Shown here one piece after another: positions 10,398 through 18,339 of a stretch of DNA of 64,000 nt. How positions within the stretch are numbered: position 1 is the stretch's first letter; the number at the start of each line of letters is the position of its first letter. Made by a program: the position numbers and the translations under genes. A model generated the notes under the pieces. The model had not been told where the DNA came from and did not search any database. It saw only the letters and a program-made list of their open reading frames with translations. This DNA is from Parafrankia discariae. Its GTDB lineage: Bacteria > Actinomycetota > Actinomycetes > Frankiales > Frankiaceae. The DNA lies in the NCBI RefSeq assembly GCF_000373365.1, contig NZ_KB891252.1, positions 62,001-126,000 on the forward strand, read 5' to 3'.

Positions 10398-11117
10398 TCG
10401 CCCCCCTCTCCCGGCCACTACGGGCCATCCCGGTTCTCCGCGGCCGCACATGAAGCAGTCGAGCCGCTACATGCATGAACTTCGCGCCTACGCCGCCAAT
10501 ATAGCGGAACAACTCACAAACTACAGAACGTTGACTATTTGTCCTCAAGGGCTACTTGCCACGACACGGCCACCTGGGACGCGGTATAGGAACGGCGCCG
10601 GGGCCGAACATTAACACTGGGACATCTGACCTTAACATGATCTAGGTCACTCGCTGCTATGCCGCGGCTCACGTCCGGCCGGCAACGCCATTCCAGAACG
10701 TCAGCGGTAATTCACCGTTGGTGGGCCCCGATGTTCCTGGAATCACTTCGCCGGGTTACCCGAACATGCCCACCCGAATAGGTGCTAGGACGGCGCGGAG
10801 CCCGGCCGGGTGCCCGGCCGGCCCGGGAATTCCACCAGCGGCGGACGGTTCCCGCCCCGGGGCGGCCGGCAGGCGGAAGCCAGGCCCGCCCTCAGGACAG
10901 CGCGGCATCACAGCCGGCGCGGGGCCGGGCGCGGGCGGCGCGTCGTGCGCGGCACGGTTCCGCCGGCCGGGCCGGCCGACACCAACAGGCCGGCACCAAC
11001 AGGTCGACGTGATCCGGCCCGAACTCGACGGCGGCCCCGCACACGCCCGGCCCGGTAGGAGGCCGGCACGGGCCCGCGGACGCCGACGAGGCCGGGTGCG
11101 CCGATGGCACGACCCGG
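10398..11117. other. Gene-free region between tetR and tsaE
   Basis: Seven hundred bases without a plausible gene. The part 10480-10700 is clearly less G+C-rich than its surroundings. On the minus strand TATATT (10498-10503) is a good -10 about 95 nt upstream of the tetR start, but no matching -35 is seen. Downstream of the tsaE stop the sequence is strongly G+C-rich with short imperfect repeats (ACCAACAGG twice near 10980-11000). Confidence 0.4.
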
Positions 11118-11639
11118 CTAACCCGCCGCGGACCCCTGCGGGTGCGAGGTGAGGTCCGGCACGGCGAGCGAGGTCAGCCGGGTCGCCCAGTCGGCACCCG
11201 CCGGCCGCAGCCGCACGCGCCGCACCTCGCCGGCCTCGTCGCCGGCCGGACGGCTGATCTCCACCCGCAGATGTGCCCCGGCCAGCTGCTCCACCAGCCC
11301 CGAACCCCACTCGACCACGCACACGGACCGCCCGAGATCGGCGTCCAGGTCGAGATCGTCGACCTCGGCGACGCCGCCGAGCCGGTAGGCGTCCACATGC
11401 ACCAGCGGCAACCGGCCGTCGGTGTGCACCCGGGCGAGGACGAACGTCGGCGACGTCACCGGGGAGCGCACCCCGAGGCCGGCCGCGAGCCCCTGGACGA
11501 ACACGGTCTTGCCGGCGCCCAGCGGGCCGTCCAGGATGATCAGGTCACCGGCACGCAGCAGCGGCGCGAGGCGCGCGCCGAGCGCACGCATCCGGTCGGG
11601 ATCCTCGACCGCGATCTCGGGGACGGCGGGCGTGGTCAT
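11118..11639 (-). CDS. tsaE: t6A biosynthesis ATPase TsaE
   Basis: A 173-residue P-loop ATPase needed to cycle the TsaB-TsaD complex. The Walker A motif GPLGAGKT is at residues 38-45, followed by the family motifs VTSPTFVLARVH and HVDAYRL, and by VVEWGSGL. The ATG at 11639 follows GGACGAGGACGG; the frame continues upstream to 11720 without conservation. It lies 101 nt downstream of the hydrolase gene, as in other actinobacteria (alr-hydrolase-tsaE). Confidence 0.95.
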   Translation of the reverse strand: MTTPAVPEIAVEDPDRMRALGARLAPLLRAGDLIILDGPLGAGKTVFVQGLAAGLGVRSPVTSPTFVLARVHTDGRLPLVHVDAYRLGGVAEVDDLDLDADLGRSVCVVEWGSGLVEQLAGAHLRVEISRPAGDEAGEVRRVRLRPAGADWATRLTSLAVPDLTSHPQGSAAG

Positions 11640-11740
11640 CGGTGCGTATCCGTCCTCGTCCGTGGTTGGTGAGTGGTCGGTCGTCGGTGACGTCGGACCG
11701 GGACCGCCCGCCGGTGTCACCGGGCGTCACCGGCCCGCCG

Positions 11741-13006
11741 TCACGGCCCTACGCGGTCGGGTGCCCGCAGCGGTGCCCGGCGCGGCGGGCGGACCCGTTC
11801 GACCAGGTCGCGGATGGCCGCGTTCACCGCGGCCGGCCGCTCCAGCATGATCGCGTGCCCCGCGCCCTCCTCGACCCGCAGCTCGGCGTCGGGCAGCAGC
11901 TCGGCGAGGGTCAGGCTGTGCGGGAGCGGCGTCATCAGGTCGCCGTCCCCGACGAGCAGGATGGTGGGCGTGCCGCGGAGGTTGACGGCGGCGTCCAGCT
12001 TGTCATGGTCGAGCAGGGTGGACATGAAGGCGGCCATCACGGCGATCGGCGTGTCCCCCACCATCGTCTCCAGGAACGAGACGACGGACGGGGGTACGTC
12101 GGTCGAGCCGAAGCCGATCCGCCGGGTGATCTCCCAGGAGAAGTCGCTGCCGCGCCGGCGGGCCCGCTCGAACAGTGACGGGGCACTGCGCATGCCGACC
12201 GCGAGCCCGGGCAGCACCCGCCGCACGCCCCCCGTGATCAGCGCCGGCAGGCCGAAGGTCACCCGGGGGAGGTCACCCGCGCTGGTCGAGATGAGCGCCA
12301 CCCCGATGACCCGGTCACCGAAGAGCTCCGGATGCTCCCCCGCCAGCGCGAGGATCGTCATGCCGCCCATCGAGTGGCCGATCAGGACGATCGGCCCTTC
12401 GGGGACCCGCTCGGTGAGGACCTGGTAGAGGTCGGCCGCAAGCTGGTCGATGGTGCAGTTCGCCGCCTCGGACGGGCCGGAGCGGCCGTGCGCGCGCTGG
12501 TCGTAGAAGACCATCGGGCCCAGGTCGCGCAGGGCGCGGTACTGGAACACCCAGGAATCGCCGTTCACGCAGAAGCCGTGCACGAAGACCAGCGTCGGCG
12601 CGGCGGAGCCGGTTCCGGGACGGGGCGGGGGATCCTGCGGCGTCTCCTCCACGTACAGCGGGACGCCGTCCGCCACGGCGACCACCAGGTCGACCCGGCC
12701 GCCGATCGGGCCGACCCGCTCCCGCTCCGGCAGGTCGGGTACGGCGCGGTGGCGCCGCACGGCCCGGCGCTCGGCGATCAGGCCGGCCGCGATCGCGGCT
12801 CCGACCAGGCCCACCGTGCCACCGCGGCGGGCGGCCCGGGAGCCCGCGGCGGACCCCGCCGCCCGCGCCACCACCCGCGCCGCGCCGGCGGTCGCGGTCA
12901 GGGCACCGGCCGCCCCCGCCGAACCGGCCGAGAGAGCGGCACGGGCGGCACCGGTCGAACGGGCGGCACCGCCGGTGGAACCGCGATCGGTTGGTGCGCC
13001 TGCCAC
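11741..13006 (-). CDS. Alpha/beta hydrolase
   Basis: A 421-residue alpha/beta hydrolase. The oxyanion region LVFVHGFCVNGDSW, YDQRAHGRSG, the nucleophile elbow GHSMGG (about residues 211-216) and a late histidine in GAGHAIMLE complete a Ser-Asp-His triad. The first 60 residues are Ala/Gly-rich and include a hydrophobic stretch (TVGLVGAAIAAGLIAE), which may be a membrane anchor. Substrate unknown. A hydrolase between alr and tsaE is common in actinobacteria. GTG at 13006 follows GGAAGGTGGG; the ORF extends to 13141 without support. Confidence 0.88.
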   Translation of the reverse strand: MAGAPTDRGSTGGAARSTGAARAALSAGSAGAAGALTATAGAARVVARAAGSAAGSRAARRGGTVGLVGAAIAAGLIAERRAVRRHRAVPDLPERERVGPIGGRVDLVVAVADGVPLYVEETPQDPPPRPGTGSAAPTLVFVHGFCVNGDSWVFQYRALRDLGPMVFYDQRAHGRSGPSEAANCTIDQLAADLYQVLTERVPEGPIVLIGHSMGGMTILALAGEHPELFGDRVIGVALISTSAGDLPRVTFGLPALITGGVRRVLPGLAVGMRSAPSLFERARRRGSDFSWEITRRIGFGSTDVPPSVVSFLETMVGDTPIAVMAAFMSTLLDHDKLDAAVNLRGTPTILLVGDGDLMTPLPHSLTLAELLPDAELRVEEGAGHAIMLERPAAVNAAIRDLVERVRPPRRAPLRAPDRVGP

Positions 13007-13222
13007 CGTCTGCCCACCTTCCGGCCATGAAACGAACGACACCCCGATGATGCCCGATGGTGCCTGATGCCCGAAAGCGATGTCCTGAGCAGACTCGGGA
13101 GGACACGTCTCCACCCAGGCGGATACCCGACAGGGGATCACAGAGATCCACCGGGACCGGTCCGAGATCCTCCGCTAGCGTGGAGCTGGTCCAGCCGTGC
13201 GGTTGCGACCAGGGGAGGCGTC
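13007..13222. promoter_or_regulatory. Divergent intergenic region, hydrolase and small protein genes
   Basis: The region separates two divergent starts (13006 minus, 13223 plus) and must hold both promoters. It contains near-repeats of GATGCCCGA (about 13046-13075). No confident hexamers. Confidence 0.35.
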
Positions 13223-13540
13223 GTGAAACTGCGGTGGCGGAAGAGCAAACTGACCACGTCGCCCACGTATGGCGGCGCTGTCGACCTCGACGAGGATCTC
13301 GACGAGCTGGATGACGAGCTCACCGAGGCCGGGCCCGGGGCCGGGGCCCAGCCGGCCGGTCCCGCCCAGAGCGGGCCGGTGCTGCTGACGCTGACCACCC
13401 GCGACGAGATCGAGAAGGCCGCCGAGCGCGCGGCGAACCCGCAGCCGGTCCGTCGCCGGATGGAACGCGGCATGTTCGGCGGCGCCCCGGCCGGCCACGA
13501 ACACGGCGGCGGCGCGTGCGGCACCGGCGGCTGTCGCTGA
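13223..13540 (+). CDS. Small protein of unknown function with Cys/His-rich tail
   Basis: A 105-residue protein that I do not recognise. It begins KLRWRKSKLTTSPTYGG, has an acidic run DLDEDLDELDDELTEAG, a middle segment VLLTLTTRDEIEKAAERAANPQPVRRRMERGMFGG, and ends HEHGGGACGTGGCR, which has the look of a metal-binding tail. GTG at 13223 follows AGGGGAGGCG. It is the only plus-strand gene in this stretch, divergent from the hydrolase and convergent with alr. The codon pattern and ribosome-binding site favour a real gene. Confidence 0.65.
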   Translation: MKLRWRKSKLTTSPTYGGAVDLDEDLDELDDELTEAGPGAGAQPAGPAQSGPVLLTLTTRDEIEKAAERAANPQPVRRRMERGMFGGAPAGHEHGGGACGTGGCR

Positions 13541-13561
13541 CCAGCGGCCGCTGAGGCGGAC

Positions 13562-13594
13562 CTGACCGGCCGACCAGTCGCGTCGGCCGGTCAG
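13562..13594. terminator. Bidirectional terminator before alr end
   Basis: CTGACCGGCCGAC (13562-13574) pairs perfectly with GTCGGCCGGTCAG (13582-13594), 7-nt loop, between convergent genes ending at 13540 and 13634. Confidence 0.85.
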
Positions 13595-13633
13595 CCGTGC
13601 CAGCGGATCAAGCGGGTCAGATGTGCCGGCCGG

Positions 13634-14785
13634 TCAGACGTAGACGCGCGGTACCCGCGGGCCGATCCGGGTCACGATCTCGTAGTTGATGGTGCCGAGC
13701 GCGCGTGCCCAGTCGTCCGCGGTCGGCTCGCCCCGGTCGCCGGGGCCGAAGAGGATCACCTCGTCGCCCGCGCGCACCGGGTCGGCACCGACGTCCACGA
13801 CGAACTGGTCCATGCAGACGGTGCCGGCGATGCGCCGCCGCCGGCCGCCCACCAGCACCTCGGCCACGTTCGTGGCCGAGCGGGGGATGCCGTCGGCGTA
13901 GCCGAGCGGGACGACGGCGAGGCCGGTCTCCGCCGACGTCCGGTAACGGTGCGCGTAGGAGACCCCGGTGCCCACCGGCACCCGCTTCACCAGCGCGGTA
14001 CTGGCGTGCAAGGTCATCGCGGGCCGCAGCCCGAACGCGGACGGCGGCCCGATCTCGGGCCCCGGCGAGAGCCCGTACACCGACACCCCCGGCCGGACCA
14101 GGTCGAAGTGCGCCTCCGGGCTGACCAGTGTCGCGGCCGAGTTCGCGAGGTGGCGCACCTGCGGACGCAGCCCGGCCTTGCGGGCGACGTCCACCGCGTC
14201 ACCGAACCGGCTGATCTGCGCCCGCACGGTCGGGTGGCCGGGCGCGTCGGCGAAGGCGAAGTGGCTCCACACGCCGACGACCTCGATCAGCCCGTCCGCC
14301 TCGAGCGCCACGGCGCTGTCGCACAGGCCGGGCCAGTCCTCGCCGGTGGCCCCGGCCCGCCCGAGACCAGTATCGATCTTGAGATGCACCCGCGCGGCCC
14401 GGCCGACACCGCGGGCGGCGGCGGCGAGGTCGTCGAGCGCCCAGCTGGCGGACGCGGAGAGGTCGACGTCCGCCGCGATGCCCGCGGCGAGGCGTTCGCC
14501 CGGTGCCGCCAGCCAGGAGAGCACCGGGACGGTGATCCCGGCGGCCCGCAGGGCCAGCGCCTCCTCCAGGAAGGCCGTCCCGAGCCAGCTCGCGCCGGCG
14601 TCCAGCGCGGCCCGGGCGCAGGGCAGCATCCCGTGCCCGTACCCGTCCGCCTTGACCACGGCCATGGTCGCCGCCGCGCCGGCGCGGGCCACGAGGGCCG
14701 CGACCGAGTCACGCACGGCGTCGAGTTCGATGGCCGCGTAGGCACGCGGCGGGTGCGACGGGTGCGGTGGGGGCGGCGGGCTCAC
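13634..14785 (-). CDS. alr: Alanine racemase
   Basis: A 383-residue fold-type III PLP racemase that makes D-alanine for peptidoglycan. The PLP lysine is K45 in VVKADGYGHG, and the second catalytic base is Y277 in SYAHRY. The VCMDQFVVDVG and TINYEIVTRIGPRVPR segments are typical. It starts at GTG 14785, overlapping the stop of the upstream nnrD-type gene (GTGA), so the two are translationally coupled. A Pro-rich leader peptide (residues 2-13) is a minor oddity. Confidence 0.97.
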   Translation of the reverse strand: MSPPPPPHPSHPPRAYAAIELDAVRDSVAALVARAGAAATMAVVKADGYGHGMLPCARAALDAGASWLGTAFLEEALALRAAGITVPVLSWLAAPGERLAAGIAADVDLSASASWALDDLAAAARGVGRAARVHLKIDTGLGRAGATGEDWPGLCDSAVALEADGLIEVVGVWSHFAFADAPGHPTVRAQISRFGDAVDVARKAGLRPQVRHLANSAATLVSPEAHFDLVRPGVSVYGLSPGPEIGPPSAFGLRPAMTLHASTALVKRVPVGTGVSYAHRYRTSAETGLAVVPLGYADGIPRSATNVAEVLVGGRRRRIAGTVCMDQFVVDVGADPVRAGDEVILFGPGDRGEPTADDWARALGTINYEIVTRIGPRVPRVYV

Positions 14786-16314
14786 TCCTCGACGCTAGCA
14801 AGCAGGTCCTCGATGACCCCGGGCAGGAGCCCGGGCAGGTCCGCGGCGGCGAGCGGCACGGGCCCGCGCTCCCCCGCCCGACCGTGCAGGAACGCGCCCA
14901 CGGCGGCCGCGTACGGCGCCGACAGGCCCGCGGCCAGCAGGGAACCGGCGAGTCCGGTGAGAACGTCACCGGACCCGGCCGTTCCCAGCCACGGTGTTCC
15001 GGTCAGGTTGACGAAGGCCGTCCCGTCGGGAGCGGCGATGATCGTCCGGTTGCCCTTCAACAGCACGACGGCGCCGAGATCCCGCGCCGCCTGCCGGACC
15101 GTGCCGAGCCGGTCGGCCAGCAGACGTCCGGGTGTGTCGGCCTGGTCCCAGCCGAGGGCCGTGCCGGTCAGCCGGATGAACTCGCCCTCGTGCGGGGTCA
15201 GGACGACAGCGCCCCTGCGCTCCCGCAGCAGCTCCGGGCGGGCCGCGACGGCGGACGCGAGCGCGTCCAGCGCGCCGGCGTCCACGAGCAGGCCGGTACC
15301 GGACTGTTCGAGCAGCGCGTCGACGAGGCGCCGGGTGGCGTCGTCCGGTACGAGGCCGGGGCCGATCGCCCACGCCTGGACCCGGCCCACCCCGAGCATC
15401 GTCTCCGCGTCCCCCGCGTCGATCACCGTCAGCACGGATTCCGGATGGGCCCGGCGGACGTACTCGGCGGCGCCGGTCTCGGCGACCACCCGCAGGTAGC
15501 CCGCTCCGCCCCGCAGCGCGCCGCCGACCGCCAGCACCGCGGCCCCCGGATACCGGTCGCTGCCGCCGACGAGCCCGAGCACGCCGCGGGAGTACTTCGA
15601 GTCGGCCGCGGCCGGGACGGGCAACAGTCGGGCCACATCGCGGTCCTGTAGGGCGCGTAGGTCGGGCTCGGGCAGCGTCAGCCCGATGTCGACCAGCTCG
15701 ACCCGCCCGGCGTGGACGGCGCCGGGCCCGACCAGCAGGCCACGCTTGTACGTGCCGAAGGTGACGGTGCTGGCCGCCCACACGGCCCCGTCCGCCACCG
15801 TGCCGGTGTCCGCGTCGACCCCGCTGGGCACGTCCACGGCCAGCGTCCGCCGGGCCGGCGCCAGCGCGGTGAGCCGGGCGTACGGTTCGCGCAGCCCGCC
15901 GCGGCCACCGATACCGAGCAGGCCGTCCAGGACGAGGTCGGCGGAGTCGACGAGGTCGGCGGCCGCGTCGATGCCCAGCCCCGCCGCGGCCGGCTCGACC
16001 GGGCCGGTGCGGTGCAGCCGCCCCCCGGCCGCACGGAGGGCCGCCGTCGCCTCGGGATGGGTCCGGCCGGGAGCGAGGGCGTGGACGCGGGCGCCGCGGG
16101 CGGCCAGCCGCGCGCCCGCCCACAGCGCGTCACCACCGTTGTCACCGGAACCGGCGAGGACGACGATCCGGGCGCCGTACACCCGGTCGAGACGGCGGAC
16201 CGCGTGCGAGACGAGGCCGGACACGGCACGCTGCATGAGCCCGCCGGAGGGCAGGGACGCGAGCAGGGGCGCTTCGGCGTCCCGTACCTCGGCCACGGTG
16301 TGTGCTTCGAGCAT
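14782..16314 (-). CDS. nnr: Bifunctional NAD(P)HX epimerase/dehydratase
   Basis: A 510-residue fusion that repairs hydrated NADH/NADPH. The N-terminal YjeF epimerase domain (about 1-215) carries VVLAGSGDNGGDAL and AVDVPSGVDADTG. The C-terminal ribokinase-like dehydratase domain (about 225-505) carries TPHEGEFIRLTG and GTAGSGDVLTGLAGSLLAAG, the ADP-binding and catalytic Asp segment. ATG at 16314 follows GGCGGGAG. Upstream of alr is the usual actinobacterial position. The open frame runs to 16878 but that part is antisense to the SWIM gene's frame and not conserved. Confidence 0.95.
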   Translation of the reverse strand: MLEAHTVAEVRDAEAPLLASLPSGGLMQRAVSGLVSHAVRRLDRVYGARIVVLAGSGDNGGDALWAGARLAARGARVHALAPGRTHPEATAALRAAGGRLHRTGPVEPAAAGLGIDAAADLVDSADLVLDGLLGIGGRGGLREPYARLTALAPARRTLAVDVPSGVDADTGTVADGAVWAASTVTFGTYKRGLLVGPGAVHAGRVELVDIGLTLPEPDLRALQDRDVARLLPVPAAADSKYSRGVLGLVGGSDRYPGAAVLAVGGALRGGAGYLRVVAETGAAEYVRRAHPESVLTVIDAGDAETMLGVGRVQAWAIGPGLVPDDATRRLVDALLEQSGTGLLVDAGALDALASAVAARPELLRERRGAVVLTPHEGEFIRLTGTALGWDQADTPGRLLADRLGTVRQAARDLGAVVLLKGNRTIIAAPDGTAFVNLTGTPWLGTAGSGDVLTGLAGSLLAAGLSAPYAAAVGAFLHGRAGERGPVPLAAADLPGLLPGVIEDLLASVEE

Positions 16315-16415
16315 GCGGTCATGCTCCCGCCGGAACTGCTCCCGGTCGCGCGGATCGGCCGCAGGCGCGGCGCGCTGCCGGACGGCGCCACACCGCGCGT
16401 ACCGCGATGGGCGGG

Positions 16416-16958
16416 TCAGACGGCTCCGTGCTGGCGACCGTGCCAGGCGACCGTGGCCTCCCAGAGCACGTCCGCGACGACCTCGTTCTCGTCGGCGGCG
16501 TCGAGGAGCGTCTCCACCAGCTCCGCCCGCGGGACGCGGCTCAGGAACACCCGGATCGCCGCGTGCACGGGATCGTCGGCGAAGAGGTCCTCTGTGTGGC
16601 CCTCCTCCTCGTCGTCGTCGTCCGCCATCCCGGCCGAGCCCGTGGCGACCAGCGCGACCGCCACGGCATGGCGGCAGAAGACGCCGCCCGAACTGTCGGA
16701 ACAGGTACAGGTGGAGCCGGGACCGTCCTCGCCCGCCTCCAGCCGGACCTGCTGGTGCCCGTCGTCGTCGACGGTTCCCGACGCGTTGGTCGGCCGGATC
16801 CGCAGCTGCTCCACCCGGCCGAGCAAAGCGAGGCTGACGCCCTCCATGAAGACGGCAGTGCCCGCGCGCTGGGCACACGCGCGTTCCTCGAAGGCGGCCT
16901 CGAGGGGGGTGACCGCCCCCTCACCGTGCCCGTCGCCCTCCGACGCCGAAATGATCAT
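16416..16958 (-). CDS. SWIM zinc-finger protein
   Basis: A 180-residue protein with a SWIM-type zinc motif CxC-x8-CxH (C84, C86, C95, H97) in CTCSDSSGGVFCRH. SWIM domains bind DNA or proteins and often accompany SNF2 helicases or Rad51 paralogue complexes; no helicase lies nearby. Flanks are a variable N-terminal region with beta-strand character and an acidic stretch (about residues 112-125), then a helical C-terminus. The function is unknown. It lies upstream of the nnr-alr pair, 101 nt away, in the same direction. Confidence 0.8.
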   Translation of the reverse strand: MIISASEGDGHGEGAVTPLEAAFEERACAQRAGTAVFMEGVSLALLGRVEQLRIRPTNASGTVDDDGHQQVRLEAGEDGPGSTCTCSDSSGGVFCRHAVAVALVATGSAGMADDDDEEEGHTEDLFADDPVHAAIRVFLSRVPRAELVETLLDAADENEVVADVLWEATVAWHGRQHGAV

Positions 16959-17029
16959 TCGCCAATCCTACGGAACGACGGGCCTGGTCTGCCCGCTAGG
17001 TGGAGACCAGGGGGTAGCCATCCGCTCCA

Positions 17030-17045
17030 TCGCGATATATCGTGA
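17030..17045. promoter_or_regulatory. Candidate PadR operator
   Basis: TCGCGATATATCGTGA is a near-perfect dyad with core CGATATATCG (17033-17042), strikingly A+T-rich here, 45 nt before the padR start. PadR repressors commonly bind such dyads in their own promoters. The assignment is inferred. Confidence 0.6.
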
Positions 17046-17087
17046 ACGTACGCGAAGCAACGCGATCCATTTTCAAGGGAGATCACA

Positions 17088-18083
17088 ATGAGTTCACACG
17101 CCATGCCGGGATGGGATGCCCGCTGGGACACCTGGGGCCGCTACCTGCCGTTCGACCCCACCCGGTTCCTGGATCCCGCCCGGCTTTTCGCACTGGCCGA
17201 GGCGGCGAGAGGCTCGTGCCGACCGGGCGAGCACAGCCATGTTCACGGCGGGCACCGCGAGCACCACGGGCACGCGCACGGCGGGCACCGCAGCCACATG
17301 CACGACGACCACGGTCCCGGTGGCCACGGCCCCGGCGAGCACGGCCCCGGCGACCGTGGCGGTGAGCCCGGCCCCGGCCCGCGCGGGCGTGGGGGTCGGG
17401 GCGGCCGCCCGGGCGGGCCCTTCGGGCCGGGCGGGTTCGGGCCGGGCGGCTGGCCGTTCGGCCGCGGCTTCCCGCCGGGGCCCGGTTTCGGACGCGGGGC
17501 CCGGGTCGCCCGCGGCGACGTCCGTGAGGCCCTGCTCGCGCTGCTCGCCGAGGAGCCGATGCACGGCTACCAGATGATCGGCGAGCTGGCCTCCCGCAGC
17601 GGCGGGGTCTGGCGGCCGAGCCCCGGCTCGGTCTACCCCGTGCTGTCACTGCTCGCCGACGAGGGGCTGGTCCGCGCCGAGGAGCGCGACGGGCGCCGCG
17701 TCTTCCACCTCACCGACGCCGGCCGCGCCCACGTGGAGGCCCGCGCCGGAACGGCCAAGCCGTGGGAGACCGCGGCGGCGAGCGCGGACGACGAGACCAC
17801 GGCGCTGCGGACGCTGGCCTTCGGGGTCGGCGCGGCGGTCGTCCAGGTCGCGCAGGCCGGCGACGCCGACCAGATCGCCGCGGCCCGGGATCTCCTCACC
17901 GAGACCCGGCGGGGCCTGTACCGCATCCTCGCCGGCGACCTGGCGGACGCGCCGGCGGCCGACCGACCGGCCGAGGACGGCGGCGACGGCTCAGGGCCCA
18001 CCGGCACGACCGGTCCCGCGAAGCCCGGCCCAGCCGGTGGCGGCACGGGCGCGCCGGGCGGACAGCCGAAGGACCTGAGCTGA
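17088..18083 (+). CDS. PadR-family regulator with His-rich N-terminal region
   Basis: A 331-residue protein. Residues 48-85 are packed with His (GGHREHHGHAHGGHRSHMHDD pattern), followed by a Gly/Pro-rich linker and a PadR winged helix (about 140-220): LLALLAEEPMHGYQMIGEL, SPGSVYPVLSLLADEGLV, RRVFHLTDAGRAHV. The C-terminus is a short helix-rich region and a Gly/Pro tail. PadR proteins are usually repressors near transport or detoxification genes; none adjoins here. The His-rich part suggests Ni, Zn or Cu binding, but that is inference. ATG at 17088 follows AAGGGAG. Confidence 0.87.
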   Translation: MSSHAMPGWDARWDTWGRYLPFDPTRFLDPARLFALAEAARGSCRPGEHSHVHGGHREHHGHAHGGHRSHMHDDHGPGGHGPGEHGPGDRGGEPGPGPRGRGGRGGRPGGPFGPGGFGPGGWPFGRGFPPGPGFGRGARVARGDVREALLALLAEEPMHGYQMIGELASRSGGVWRPSPGSVYPVLSLLADEGLVRAEERDGRRVFHLTDAGRAHVEARAGTAKPWETAAASADDETTALRTLAFGVGAAVVQVAQAGDADQIAAARDLLTETRRGLYRILAGDLADAPAADRPAEDGGDGSGPTGTTGPAKPGPAGGGTGAPGGQPKDLS

Positions 18084-18130
18084 CACCCGGACGAGGCGTG
18101 CCGGTCACCGCGCCGGCACGCCTCCCCGGC

Positions 18131-18162
18131 CCGGTGCTTCGACAACCCGGTGCTTCGACAAC
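18131..18162. repeat. 16-bp tandem repeat downstream of padR
   Basis: CCGGTGCTTCGACAAC is present twice in direct tandem (18131-18146, 18147-18162). No known function. Confidence 0.9.
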
Positions 18163-18180
18163 CCGGGCCTGGGCCTCCCT

Positions 18181-18244
18181 GGTCGGGCCCGGACCCGGCC
18201 CCGGGGCTGTCCCCGGGTCCGGACCCGGGGCCGGGCCCGGACCG
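18181..18244. terminator. G+C-rich inverted repeat between padR and glmS
   Basis: Long imperfect inverted repeats made of GGGCCCGG and CCCCGG blocks lie between the convergent padR (stop 18083) and glmS (stop 18340). They probably end one or both transcripts. Confidence 0.5.
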
Positions 18245-18339
18245 ACAAGCGTGTTGTCGGGCCAGGGCACAGACAGGCTGAGCCAACACAGTTCGGCGAT
18301 CCCCGGCGGCACCGGCACCGAGGTTGAGCTGGGCTGGTG

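Noticed and set aside
10718-11322. Short frames in the tetR-tsaE gap
   Set aside because: Low complexity and overlapping each other on both strands; no ribosome-binding sites.
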